Below, in pieces: positions 25,155 through 33,466 of a DNA stretch of 64,000 bases. The notes below the pieces were generated by a model. That model saw only the letters and a program-made list of their open reading frames with translations. It was not told where the DNA came from and did no database searches. The translations under genes were made by a program, and so were the position numbers. How positions within the stretch are numbered: position 1 is the first letter of the stretch; every line of letters begins with the position of its first letter. Source of the stretch: an uncultured Shimia sp. (lineage in GTDB: Bacteria > Pseudomonadota > Alphaproteobacteria > Rhodobacterales > Rhodobacteraceae). Location of the stretch: the NCBI RefSeq assembly GCF_947498095.1, contig NZ_CANMJE010000008.1:1-64000 (forward strand). The letters run 5' to 3'.

Positions 25155-26096
25155 TTAGCGATGGGCGTCAAAAAACGCCGCAATCTGGTCGTGGATCGGC
25201 TCCCGCATCTCGGGCAGTTCCATCAACACCTCGTGCTCGGCACCCGGGATCATCACCAATTCTCCACGTGGCCAGCTTTCCATTCGTGTGACAATCGCCT
25301 TTGGATCGACGATGCGTTCCTGCTCGCCAAGAAACGTCAGACAAGGCAGATCCGGTGCGGGCTGTGCGGCCAGTTCTTTCATGTCCCGCATGGCTTCGTG
25401 CAACCAGTGCATGCTGGGCCCGGCCAGGGCCATGTCCGGATACCGTCTCATCTGTTCCTGCATATAGACGTACATGTCCGGGTCGTGGGTCAGGGTGTTG
25501 CCTTCAAACGGTTCGGCCAGCACATAGGTCTCAACCGTCGTGCCTGGGGCGATCTTGTGACCCATGCCGGCCTTTTTGCTGGCCCAGCTTAGGGCCCATG
25601 CCGTGGGCTTCATGAGGGCGGCCATCAGGATGCCCCACATGGGCGCAGAAAACACCGCCGCTTTGACCGGAAGACCGGACATCGCCCCGCGCAGACCGAT
25701 GGCGCCGCCCATCGAGTGACCAATCAGATAGTATGGCTTTGGCACGTCGAGCGCATCTGCCGCGAACAATGTTGCGGCCACGTCCTGTTGATAATCGTCA
25801 AAGCTCCCGACATAGCCTGACAGACGATCCGGAATGAGCCGGTCGGCCAATCCTTGCCCACGCCAATCAACCGCCAGCATCGCATATCCGCGATCAGCAA
25901 ACGATTGCGCGGTGCGCCCGTATTTTTCGATATACTCTGTGCGACCGGGGAAAAGCAGGATGGTGCCCTTCTCCTCCTCGGCGCGCCAGTGTCCAATACG
26001 AATACGCACCCCGTCCGACGTCTCAACCCAATGGGCGGCGCCTGACTTTGGCCCATCCGCAACATCGTGATAAAACGGAGCGGGGTGCAGTTCCAT
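25155..26096 (-). CDS. Alpha/beta hydrolase, lysophospholipase/monoacylglycerol lipase type
   Basis: A 313-residue alpha/beta hydrolase of the Hydrolase_4 group. It has the FPGRTEYIEKYG oxyanion region, VDWRGQGLADR, and the nucleophile elbow GHSMGG at 126-131 (Ser128). The catalytic acid and histidine are probably in the ERIVDPKA and PGAEHEVLME segments. It is translationally coupled to the SCP2 gene (TGATG overlap), which suggests that it acts on a lipid. Confidence 0.88.
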   Translation of the reverse strand: MELHPAPFYHDVADGPKSGAAHWVETSDGVRIRIGHWRAEEEKGTILLFPGRTEYIEKYGRTAQSFADRGYAMLAVDWRGQGLADRLIPDRLSGYVGSFDDYQQDVAATLFAADALDVPKPYYLIGHSMGGAIGLRGAMSGLPVKAAVFSAPMWGILMAALMKPTAWALSWASKKAGMGHKIAPGTTVETYVLAEPFEGNTLTHDPDMYVYMQEQMRRYPDMALAGPSMHWLHEAMRDMKELAAQPAPDLPCLTFLGEQERIVDPKAIVTRMESWPRGELVMIPGAEHEVLMELPEMREPIHDQIAAFFDAHR

Positions 26097-26386
26097 CAGG
26101 CGAGGACAGCCCCAAGTTTCATGGCCATACCCATGTCGCCGTCAACCGACAAGCGCCCGCCCATAAAGGCAGCGGTCGGGTTCAGTTCACCCTCTAGGAT
26201 GGCCTGAAAGGTTTCGGTGTCAGCGGTCATGGTGACATCGGTCTCGTCGTCGCCTGCGCGCACGCCGTCGCCGTCAATCACGACCACGCCTTCGTCTTCG
26301 ATTACGAACTTGGCCGAGCCGTCAAACGCGTCGCCGCCCAGTTTTTCGGTGAGGGCAGTGACGGCTGCGTTGATGATATCGCTCAT
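26096..26386 (-). CDS. SCP2 sterol-binding domain protein
   Basis: A 96-residue protein that is a bare SCP2 domain, a lipid or acyl-binding pocket: VIEDEGVVVIDG, DVTMTADTETFQAILEGELNPTAAF in part, and GDMGMAMKL. An AAAGGA site precedes the ATG at 26386. Its stop overlaps the start of the lipase gene. A lipid carrier handing substrate to that hydrolase is a reasonable inference. Confidence 0.87.
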   Translation of the reverse strand: MSDIINAAVTALTEKLGGDAFDGSAKFVIEDEGVVVIDGDGVRAGDDETDVTMTADTETFQAILEGELNPTAAFMGGRLSVDGDMGMAMKLGAVLA

Positions 26387-26452
26387 TTGTGTTGTCCTTT
26401 GCTTGAAGCGTGTCTGGTAAATGGTGGTGCACACGCTAATATCCAGAGTGTT

Positions 26453-27019
26453 ATGGGCATGCGAAACCAATTTCTCAAACTTACCGTGGCGGCAATCTTG
26501 CTGGCAACGGTGATTTTTCAACCAACGGTTGCTGCGGCGGGGTCGGAGCAGCTTGATGAGTTGATCCTTCAGTTGCGGGATGCAGACCCGGAAGAGGCAA
26601 TGCGGCTGTCACGTGAAATTGAGCTGGAGTGGCAAAAATCCGGCTCGGCAAGTGCTGATCTTTTGTTGAAGCGCGGACGCGACGCGATGGAGCGCGGCGA
26701 GACCGATGCAGCCCTGGGGCATTTCACGGCACTGGTCGATCATGCGCCGGGATTTGCCGAAGGCTGGCACATGCGGGCAGGGGCCTACTTCCACATGGGC
26801 CTGATTGGTCCGGCGCTGGGCGATCTGGAAAAGACTTTGGCGTTAAACCCGCAACACTATCAGGCGATCCTAGGATTGGCGTCTCTGTTTGAGATGATTG
26901 AGCGCTCTGAAGAGGCCTATGACGCCTATTTGCAGGTCAAGGCTATACATCCACATCATCCAGACGTAACAGAAGCGCTCGAACGACTAGAGCCACTGGC
27001 CCGGGGCCAGGAACTCTGA
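26453..27019 (+). CDS. Exported TPR-repeat protein
   Basis: A 188-residue protein with a signal peptide (MGMRNQFLKLTVAAILLA, cleavage near VAAA) and three TPR units: DLLLKRGRDAMERGETDAALGHF in pieces, GWHMRAGAYFHMGLIGPALGDLEK and the LGLASLFEMIERSEEAYDAY repeat. It probably scaffolds in the periplasm. A start at 26459 is equally likely. It precedes the helicase gene by 21 bases and may be co-transcribed with it. Confidence 0.78.
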   Translation: MGMRNQFLKLTVAAILLATVIFQPTVAAAGSEQLDELILQLRDADPEEAMRLSREIELEWQKSGSASADLLLKRGRDAMERGETDAALGHFTALVDHAPGFAEGWHMRAGAYFHMGLIGPALGDLEKTLALNPQHYQAILGLASLFEMIERSEEAYDAYLQVKAIHPHHPDVTEALERLEPLARGQEL

Positions 27020-27040
27020 TCCACAACAACAGGCAGTGAG

Positions 27041-29866
27041 ATGTCCATGCAAGGGCGCATTACAGCGGTTCTTGGGCCGACAAATACGGGCAAGACGCAT
27101 TACGCGATTGAACGCATGCTGGGCTATCGCTCAGGCGTGATCGGTTTGCCGCTGCGGCTTTTGGCGCGCGAAGTCTATGACCGCATTGTTGCGGTGCGGG
27201 GGCCTTCGGTCGTGGCCTTGGTCACAGGCGAAGAACGTATCGTGCCGCCGCGTACGCAATACTGGGTTTGCACGGTGGAAGCGATGCCCGAGGGCATGGG
27301 CGCGGACTTTGTTGCCATCGACGAAATTCAGCTTTGCGCAGATCCTGAGCGGGGTCATGTGTTCACTGACCGATTGCTACGGATGCGCGGCACGCATGAG
27401 ACCCTGTTTTTGGGAAGCGACACCATGCGCGGGGCAATCCGTGAACTGTTGCCTGACGCCGATTTTGTGCAGCGCGAGCGCATGTCGACCCTAAGCTATT
27501 CCGGCTCACGCAAGATCAGCCGGATGCAGCCGCGCTCGGCCATTGTCGGATTCTCGATCGACAATGTTTATGCCATTGCAGAGCTTTTGCGCCGCCAAAA
27601 GGGGGGGGCGGCCGTGGTGATGGGCGCGCTGTCCCCGCGGACCCGAAACGCGCAGGTTGAACTCTATCAAAACGGCGACGTGGATTACCTCGTGGCAACG
27701 GATGCCATCGGGATGGGGCTGAACCTCGACATTGATCATGTCGCGTTCTCATCACTGGCCAAGTTTGATGGTCGCCGGATGCGGGCCTTGGCGCCTAACG
27801 AATTGGCGCAGATCGCAGGGCGTGCCGGGCGGGGCATGAGTCACGGCACATTTGGCGTGACTGGCGAGGCACCAACGCTTGCCGAGCCCGTCGCCGAGGC
27901 GATTATGGACCATCGCTTTACCCCGATCCGCAAGCTGAACTGGCGCAATGCGCGGCTTGAATTTGGGTCAATTGACGCGCTGATCAGCTCGCTTGAAGCC
28001 CCCACCGATGACGAATGGCTTATGAAGGCGCGTGAGGCCGATGACCTCATGGCGTTGAAAACCTTGCAACAATCCGCCGACGTTGCGGCGCGCGCCAGCG
28101 ACGCGCAATCGGTGCGCCTGTTGTGGGACGTGTGCCGGATCCCGGATTTTCGCGGCATCAGCCACGCTGAACATGCCAGCATGATTGAGAGCATTTTCAA
28201 TGACTTGCACCAGAGTGGGCGGGTGCCGGATGACTGGTTGGCCCGCCAAATCAAGCGGTTGGACCGGCCTGATGGTGACATTGACACATTGTCGAAACGC
28301 CTAGCTTATATTCGCACGTGGACATATGTCGCGCAGCGTAATGGCTGGGTTGGCGACGAAAACCATTGGCGTGGGGAAACCCGCGCTGTAGAAGACCGCC
28401 TATCGGACGCTCTGCACGAGCGTCTCACGCAAAGATTTGTGGACCGGCGCACCAGCGTATTGCTGCGCCGGCTCAAACAGAAGGAGGCCCTTTTGGCCGA
28501 AGTAAATGACAAGGGTGAGGTGACCGTCGAAGGTGAATTCGTCGGTCGGCTCGAAGGGTTCCGCTTTATCGCGGACAAGGAAGCAGCTGGAAACGAGGCC
28601 AAGACGCTTAAGCAGGCAAGTCTGCAAGCGCTGGCGCCACAGTTCCATTTGCGCGCAGATCGGTTCTACAACGCACCGGACACCGAGATCGACTTTACCG
28701 ATCAGGGTGGCCTGATGTGGGGCGAGTATGCCGTTGGTAAACTGGTCAAAGGTGCAGACTCGCTGAAGCCTTCGGTTGACGTATTTGTCGACGATGAGGC
28801 GGGTGCCGAAGTGGCACAAAAGGTTCAGCGTCGCCTGCAGCATTTTGTTGATCGCAAAGTTGCCGCCCTGTTTGAGCCCCTGTTGAACTTGTCCAAAGAC
28901 GAAGAGCTGACCGGCTTGGCCCGTGGCTTTGCGTTCCGCATGGTCGAGGGTCTGGGCATTCTGCCACGTGGCGATGTCGCCAATGACGTCAAAGAGCTGG
29001 ATCAGGACGCACGTGGCGCATTGCGCAAACACGGCATCCGTTTTGGTCAGTTCACCATCTTCATGCCGCTTCTGCTGAAACCCGCACCCACTCGTCTGCG
29101 TCTGTTGCTTTGGTCGCTGGCCAATGACCATCAGGAGTTCCACGAAGCACCACCCCCCGGCTTGGTGACTGTACCGGCCGGTCAAGGCGCACCGCAGGGC
29201 TTTCATGCCATGTCAGGTTACCGTGCCGCAGGTGAGCGGGCAATCCGTATCGATATGCTGGAACGTCTTGCCGACATGCTGCGGGCCGAAGACAGCCGTG
29301 GTGGCTTTGAAGCCAAGGCCGACATGCTGTCGATCACCGGTATGACGCTGGAACAGTTCGCAGACCTCATGCAGGGTCTTGGCTACAAGGCCGAGAAAGG
29401 CGAGCGCGAAAAAGTCAAAGCAATCGTCGAAGAAGCACCGGCCAAAGAAGCCGCGGCCGAAGAAACCTCGTCTGAGGCAGAACCTGCCGTCGAAACAGAG
29501 ACCCCTGCCGAAGTTGCCAGCGATGAAACACCCGTAGAGGCTGTTGCCGAAGCCGTTGAAGAGGGTGCTGCGGCCGAGGACGCACCTGCGGAAGACACTG
29601 GCCCCGAAATGGAAGTGTTCTACACCTTCACATGGGCTGGAAATCGCGCCAACCGAGGCCCGCGCCGCGAACGTGGCCAGCAGGGTGGTGGCCGCCGCGA
29701 TCAGGGCGACAAGCCACGCGGCAAAGGCAAGCCCAAAGGCAAAGGCGGCCCGCGCCGCGATCAGGGACCGAAACAGTTCCAGTCTCGTCCGCCGAAGAAA
29801 GAAAAAGCCATTGATCCCGACAACCCGTTTGCCGCAGCGCTGATGGGCTTCAAGGACAAGGGCTGA
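27041..29866 (+). CDS. SUV3-like DEAD/DEAH-box RNA helicase with disordered tail
   Basis: A 941-residue superfamily 2 helicase related to mitochondrial SUPV3L1. Walker A GPTNTGKT is at 12-19, Walker B DEIQ at 94-97, and motif VI QIAGRAGR at 257-264. A long helical middle follows. From about residue 785 the chain becomes low-complexity: first rich in Glu and Ala, then an Arg/Gly/Lys-rich tail likely to bind RNA. In mitochondria the relative unwinds RNA for decay; the same role here is inferred. A hairpin at 29878-29905 follows the stop. Confidence 0.88.
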   Translation: MSMQGRITAVLGPTNTGKTHYAIERMLGYRSGVIGLPLRLLAREVYDRIVAVRGPSVVALVTGEERIVPPRTQYWVCTVEAMPEGMGADFVAIDEIQLCADPERGHVFTDRLLRMRGTHETLFLGSDTMRGAIRELLPDADFVQRERMSTLSYSGSRKISRMQPRSAIVGFSIDNVYAIAELLRRQKGGAAVVMGALSPRTRNAQVELYQNGDVDYLVATDAIGMGLNLDIDHVAFSSLAKFDGRRMRALAPNELAQIAGRAGRGMSHGTFGVTGEAPTLAEPVAEAIMDHRFTPIRKLNWRNARLEFGSIDALISSLEAPTDDEWLMKAREADDLMALKTLQQSADVAARASDAQSVRLLWDVCRIPDFRGISHAEHASMIESIFNDLHQSGRVPDDWLARQIKRLDRPDGDIDTLSKRLAYIRTWTYVAQRNGWVGDENHWRGETRAVEDRLSDALHERLTQRFVDRRTSVLLRRLKQKEALLAEVNDKGEVTVEGEFVGRLEGFRFIADKEAAGNEAKTLKQASLQALAPQFHLRADRFYNAPDTEIDFTDQGGLMWGEYAVGKLVKGADSLKPSVDVFVDDEAGAEVAQKVQRRLQHFVDRKVAALFEPLLNLSKDEELTGLARGFAFRMVEGLGILPRGDVANDVKELDQDARGALRKHGIRFGQFTIFMPLLLKPAPTRLRLLLWSLANDHQEFHEAPPPGLVTVPAGQGAPQGFHAMSGYRAAGERAIRIDMLERLADMLRAEDSRGGFEAKADMLSITGMTLEQFADLMQGLGYKAEKGEREKVKAIVEEAPAKEAAAEETSSEAEPAVETETPAEVASDETPVEAVAEAVEEGAAAEDAPAEDTGPEMEVFYTFTWAGNRANRGPRRERGQQGGGRRDQGDKPRGKGKPKGKGGPRRDQGPKQFQSRPPKKEKAIDPDNPFAAALMGFKDKG

Positions 29867-29877
29867 TCCCAGAACCC

Positions 29878-29908
29878 GATCCGCGCTGTATCAACGGCGC
29901 GGATCTTT
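29878..29908 (+). terminator. Hairpin after the helicase gene
   Basis: A perfect 9-bp stem GATCCGCGC/GCGCGGATC (29878-29886 and 29897-29905) is followed by only three T. It overlaps the proposed start region of the S4 gene, so it may act as a leaky terminator or attenuator. Confidence 0.5.
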
Positions 29909-30296
29909 GGATGCGATTCCATTGAGCGAACCCACCCCTAAAATCCGCCTCGACAAGTGGCTTTACCATGCGCGGTTCTTCAAAACCCGGACACTGGCCG
30001 CCAAAGTTGTGACCGGGGGCCATGTCCGTGTGAACAAGGCCAAGGTTGCCAAGGCCAGCCATGCGGTCGCCGTTGGCGATGTTTTGACCTTCCCACAGGC
30101 GCGCACAATCCGCGTCGTCAGGGTCGAATCTTTTGGCACGCGTCGCGGTCCTGCCACCGAAGCGCAAACGCTGTTTTGTGACTTGAGCGAAGTCAAAGAA
30201 AAAATTCCGGGTGCACCTAGATACGAGGGAAAGGGGCGTCCGACTGGGCGAGATCGTCGCAAACTGGACCTTAAACGCGGTCAGGAACTTGAATGA
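29907..30296 (+). CDS. S4-domain RNA-binding protein (Hsp15-like)
   Basis: A protein of up to 129 residues with an N-terminal S4 domain (IRLDKWLYHARFFKTRTLAAK and GGHVRVNKAKVAKAS) and a basic tail, like Hsp15, which rescues stalled 50S subunits with nascent chains. No ATG is available: both TTG 29907 and TTG 29922 (MSEPTPKIRLDKW) are possible, and the second fits the usual family N-terminus. It lies between the helicase and ferredoxin genes. Confidence 0.85.
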   Translation: MDAIPLSEPTPKIRLDKWLYHARFFKTRTLAAKVVTGGHVRVNKAKVAKASHAVAVGDVLTFPQARTIRVVRVESFGTRRGPATEAQTLFCDLSEVKEKIPGAPRYEGKGRPTGRDRRKLDLKRGQELE

Positions 30297-30350
30297 TGCG
30301 GCTGGCTGATTTAGCTAGTGCAGCAACGAACGTGTAAAGAAGACTCATCT

Positions 30351-30689
30351 ATGACCTATATCGTCACTGAAAACTGCGTGGCCTGCAAATACACCGACTG
30401 TGTCGAGGTCTGCCCGGTCGACTGCTTCTATGAAGGTGAAAACTTTCTGGTGATCCACCCGGATGAGTGTATCGACTGCGGCGTCTGCGAACCGGAATGC
30501 CCTGCGGATGCGATCCGTCCGGACACTGAGCCGGATATGGAGAAATGGGTCGAGTTTAACCGCAAGTATTCGGAACTCTGGCCTGTGATCATCACTAAGA
30601 AAGATCCGCTGCCCGACGCAGATGATCGCGATGGTGAGCCCGGCAAAATGGAGAAATACTTCTCCGAGGCGCCCGGTGAGGGCGGTTAA
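30351..30689 (+). CDS. fdxA: 7Fe ferredoxin (FdxA)
   Basis: A 112-residue ferredoxin with one [3Fe-4S] and one [4Fe-4S] cluster. The first cysteine set is in [18 protein letters not shown] and the second in [12 protein letters not shown]. The C-terminal extension (WPVITKKDP-like segment and a Gly-rich end) is typical of the FdxA group kept throughout Alphaproteobacteria. AAAGAAGA precedes the ATG at 30351. A hairpin and a terminator separate it from carD. Confidence 0.95.
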   Translation: MTYIVTENCVACKYTDCVEVCPVDCFYEGENFLVIHPDECIDCGVCEPECPADAIRPDTEPDMEKWVEFNRKYSELWPVIITKKDPLPDADDRDGEPGKMEKYFSEAPGEGG

Positions 30690-30754
30690 CTCAAGATTCG
30701 TAGGTGATTCGGGTTTCTGCAACCGCGAAAACCCGCCTATATCTCTGAAAAACA

Positions 30755-30777
30755 ACGGGAAACCCGTGGTTTCCCGT
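30755..30777 (+). terminator. Hairpin after fdxA
   Basis: A perfect 10-bp stem with a 3-base loop, ACGGGAAACC-cgt-GGTTTCCCGT. The following TTCGCTTTTG is only weakly T-rich. Confidence 0.6.
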
Positions 30778-30842
30778 GGGTTCGCTTTTGTTAGGGCGAA
30801 TTTTGTGTTATGATGTTGTTACAAATGACATAACGCCTGTTC

Positions 30843-30878
30843 GCCATCCGCCAGCATTTCGCCGGGGATGGCTTTTTT
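30843..30878 (+). terminator. Intrinsic terminator before carD
   Basis: GCCATCC (30843-30849) pairs with GGATGGC (30866-30872), directly followed by TTTTTT. It lies 85 bases before carD and insulates that gene from fdxA, or acts as an attenuator in the carD leader. Confidence 0.7.
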
Positions 30879-30969
30879 GGCCCCAGAGATTAACCCGCGC
30901 ACGGGGAACCCTGTTTCCCGCTCGTGTGTTTTCGTCTGACCAGACAGGGCTCACGTTGGAAAGGTAGAC

Positions 30970-31488
30970 ATGAGCAAGAAGAAAAACGAATTTAGCCCCA
31001 ACGAGTATGTGGTCTATCCGGCGCATGGTGTTGGTCAGATCGTATCGATCGAAACGCAAGAAGTTGCGGGCATGGAGCTTGAGATGTTTGTGATCTCGTT
31101 CGAAAAGGACAAGATGACGTTGCGGGTTCCCACCAACAAAGCGACCGAAATCGGCATGCGCGGCCTCAGCAGCCCAGATGTCGTAGGTCAGGCGATGACT
31201 ACGCTCAAGGGCAAGGCCAAGGTCAAGCGGGCCATGTGGTCGCGTCGTGCGCAAGAGTACGAACAAAAAATCAACTCGGGCGATCTGATTGCCATTGCCG
31301 AAGTTGTGCGTGACCTGCACCGCACCGACGATCAGCGCGAGCAAAGCTATTCAGAGCGTCAGCTTTACGAAGCAGCGCTTGAGCGTCTGACACGCGAAGT
31401 GGCCGCTGCCGTCGATGGCGGCGACGAAGTTGCTGCCGCGAAAAAGATCGGTGATGTTCTGTTGTCGCGCGCACCTGCCGCCGCATAA
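30970..31488 (+). CDS. carD: CarD-family transcriptional regulator
   Basis: A 172-residue CarD. The N-terminal RNA polymerase beta-interacting domain (VVYPAHGVGQIVSIE to MTLRVPTNKA) is followed by the helical DNA-binding domain with the conserved Trp in KRAMWSRRAQEY. CarD stabilises open complexes at promoters lacking an optimal -10 region and is essential or near-essential in many Alphaproteobacteria. A strong terminator follows. Confidence 0.94.
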   Translation: MSKKKNEFSPNEYVVYPAHGVGQIVSIETQEVAGMELEMFVISFEKDKMTLRVPTNKATEIGMRGLSSPDVVGQAMTTLKGKAKVKRAMWSRRAQEYEQKINSGDLIAIAEVVRDLHRTDDQREQSYSERQLYEAALERLTREVAAAVDGGDEVAAAKKIGDVLLSRAPAAA

Positions 31489-31511
31489 ACGACGGTCCAG
31501 AGTAAATCCAG

Positions 31512-31544
31512 ACCGCGTTCCCTTTGGGAGCGCGGTTTTTCTTT
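31512..31544 (+). terminator. Intrinsic terminator of carD
   Basis: An 11-bp stem (31512-31522 with 31526-31536, one G-T pair, TTT loop) followed by TTTTCTTT. Confidence 0.9.
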
Positions 31545-31556
31545 GTCTTGACGGCC

Positions 31557-32306
31557 TCAGGTCGCTAGAACGATCAACAGGACAATTTCGGTCAATTGTT
31601 GTGTCGCGCCAAGGATATCTCCGGTCTGGCCGCCGATCTTGGATTTGGCAATGGCGCCGCAGATCAACACCGTAAGAGCTGCACAAACGGCGAGCCCAAT
31701 TGCCCCCAGACCCGACGCCAGAACAAGGCTGCCGCAGCCTATCAAAAGCGCAATGGCCGCCATCTCTCGTGAAGGGCGCCCCTGAGCGTGGCTGAGGCCA
31801 GTCTCGCGGGCATGGGGCAGGGCGCTCATCACCGCGGGCATTACCGCGCGCGACATGACATCCACGGCCAGAAGTGCCCAAAACCAACCGGACAGCTGCA
31901 GGATCATGCCAACCGCCGCCCATCGCGCCGCCAGCGACAGGCACAAGGCGATAACGCCGTAGCTGCCGATATGGCTGTCTTTCATGATTTCCAGCCGTTG
32001 GTCCTTGTTCCAGCCGCCCCAAAGCCCATCCGCACTGTCGGCCAATCCGTCCTCGTGCATTGCCCCAGTGACAATCACATGCGTGGCCACCCAAAGGATC
32101 GCCGCCAGCATAGTCGGAACACCCAGCGCCAATGCCAACCCGGTTGGTACTGCTGCAATCACGGCAACAGCGACACCAGCCACAGGATAGGCCCAGGCCG
32201 CCGCTGCCCCGCGTTCAAAGCGGGCGCGCACCGGCAATCGGGTCAACAGTGCCAAAGCCGTGGCCAGATCCCCCGGCTCAAGCCGCCATTTGTCGTCGCT
32301 GTGCAT
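31557..32306 (-). CDS. cobS: Adenosylcobinamide-GDP ribazoletransferase
   Basis: A 249-residue membrane enzyme that joins adenosylcobinamide-GDP and alpha-ribazole(-phosphate) in the last steps of cobalamin synthesis. The family marks LLTRLPV and the metal-binding [15 protein letters not shown] are present, along with several transmembrane helices. It is divergent from cobT, its pathway partner, across an 80-base gap holding an inverted repeat. Confidence 0.93.
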   Translation of the reverse strand: MHSDDKWRLEPGDLATALALLTRLPVRARFERGAAAAWAYPVAGVAVAVIAAVPTGLALALGVPTMLAAILWVATHVIVTGAMHEDGLADSADGLWGGWNKDQRLEIMKDSHIGSYGVIALCLSLAARWAAVGMILQLSGWFWALLAVDVMSRAVMPAVMSALPHARETGLSHAQGRPSREMAAIALLIGCGSLVLASGLGAIGLAVCAALTVLICGAIAKSKIGGQTGDILGATQQLTEIVLLIVLAT

Positions 32307-32338
32307 GGTTTCGTCTGTTTCCTTACTTGCCCTGCCTG

Positions 32339-32370
32339 ACTTGTCGGATAAACAGTCTGCAAAGACAAGT
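32339..32370. promoter_or_regulatory. Inverted repeat between cobS and cobT
   Basis: ACTTGTC (32339-32345) and GACAAGT (32364-32370) form a 7-bp inverted repeat with an 18-base spacer in the shared promoter region. This is a possible operator. No cobalamin riboswitch would fit in this 80-base gap. Confidence 0.35.
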
Positions 32371-32386
32371 TTTCTGGGAGTCCCAC

Positions 32387-33397
32387 ATGACCGCCGCGTT
32401 TTCTACCCTCGCCGAATTCCGTGCCATTTTGGCGGCCGCACCTGCATCAGACGCCAAAGCCCTTGGCGAAGCGCAAGAGCGCAATGGCCAATTGACCAAA
32501 CCTCCCGGCGCCCTGGGACGGCTGGAAGATATGGCGATCTGGTATGCCAGCTGGCGCGGCACTGGGCGCCCGTCAATTGAGGCCCCTCAGGTGATTGTGT
32601 TTGCAGGCAATCACGGGGTCACGGCGCAGGGTGTGTCGGCCTTTCCGGCGGAAGTGACAGAACAGATGGTGATGAACTTTCAACATGGTGGCGCGGCGAT
32701 CAACCAACTGTCCAAAGCCGCAGGGGCCAGCATGGATGTGCACGCCCTTTCACTGGACACCCCAACCGCAGATTTCACCCAGGTTCCAGCAATGGATGAG
32801 GCTGGCGTCATTGAGGCTCTCCAAACGGGCTGGAACGCCGTCGATGATAGTGCTGATCTGTTGGTTGTCGGTGAAATGGGCATCGGCAACACGACCTCGG
32901 CAGCGGCCATTGTGCACGCGCTCTATGGTGGGGACGCCGAAGACTGGGTTGGACGTGGTACAGGCGTGGACGATGATGGCCTTGCGCTCAAGGCGCGCGT
33001 TGTGCGCGATGGTGTGGCTCTGCACGCCGGTGGGGACGGACTCGACACGCTGAAGCGCCTTGGCGGGCGTGAATTGGCAGCGATGGCGGGAGCGATTGCC
33101 CGCGCGCGCAGCCTGTCGATCCCGGTGATCATGGATGGCTTTATCTGCACCGCCGCCGCGGCCACGCTTGCGGCGACTGAGAACGGCGCATTGGATCATG
33201 TGATTGCAGGCCACGTCAGCGCCGAAAGTGCGCATGCGGCTGTTCTGGAACATCTGGGCAAAGAACCGATCCTGAGCCTCGGCATGCGTCTCGGCGAAGG
33301 GTCCGGGGGCGCATTGGCCATCAATATCCTGAAGTCCGCCGTGGCCTGCCACTCGGGTATGGCCACTTTTGCCGAAGCAGGCGTTTCGGACGCGTAA
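32387..33397 (+). CDS. cobT: Nicotinate-nucleotide-dimethylbenzimidazole phosphoribosyltransferase
   Basis: A 336-residue CobT that activates dimethylbenzimidazole to alpha-ribazole phosphate for the lower ligand of B12. Seen are [43 protein letters not shown] and the catalytic Glu (about residue 304) in LGEGSGG. The ATG at 32387 follows GGGAG; a longer in-frame extension overlaps cobS and is not real. B12 made here would serve, for example, the MttB-family enzyme in this window. Confidence 0.94.
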   Translation: MTAAFSTLAEFRAILAAAPASDAKALGEAQERNGQLTKPPGALGRLEDMAIWYASWRGTGRPSIEAPQVIVFAGNHGVTAQGVSAFPAEVTEQMVMNFQHGGAAINQLSKAAGASMDVHALSLDTPTADFTQVPAMDEAGVIEALQTGWNAVDDSADLLVVGEMGIGNTTSAAAIVHALYGGDAEDWVGRGTGVDDDGLALKARVVRDGVALHAGGDGLDTLKRLGGRELAAMAGAIARARSLSIPVIMDGFICTAAAATLAATENGALDHVIAGHVSAESAHAAVLEHLGKEPILSLGMRLGEGSGGALAINILKSAVACHSGMATFAEAGVSDA

Positions 33398-33413
33398 CGC
33401 CTTCGTCTTGTCC

Positions 33414-33453
33414 AAAATACTCTCGCCGGAGGCATCCCTCAAACGCCTCTGGC
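33414..33453 (+). terminator. AAAATACTC word and hairpin after cobT
   Basis: AAAATACTC (33414-33422) is followed by a 9-bp stem with one G-T pair (GCCGGAGGC 33425-33433 with GCCTCTGGC 33445-33453). No T-run follows. It has the same layout as the element at 12611. Confidence 0.45.
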
Positions 33454-33466
33454 GCGCGGTCCTACG

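Noticed and set aside
28400-29206. A 268-codon open frame on the minus strand
   Set aside because: Antisense shadow of the SUV3-like helicase; no ribosome-binding site or family signature.
32132-32386. N-terminal extension of CobT
   Set aside because: It would overlap cobS antisense; CobT homology and a GGGAG site place the start at 32387.
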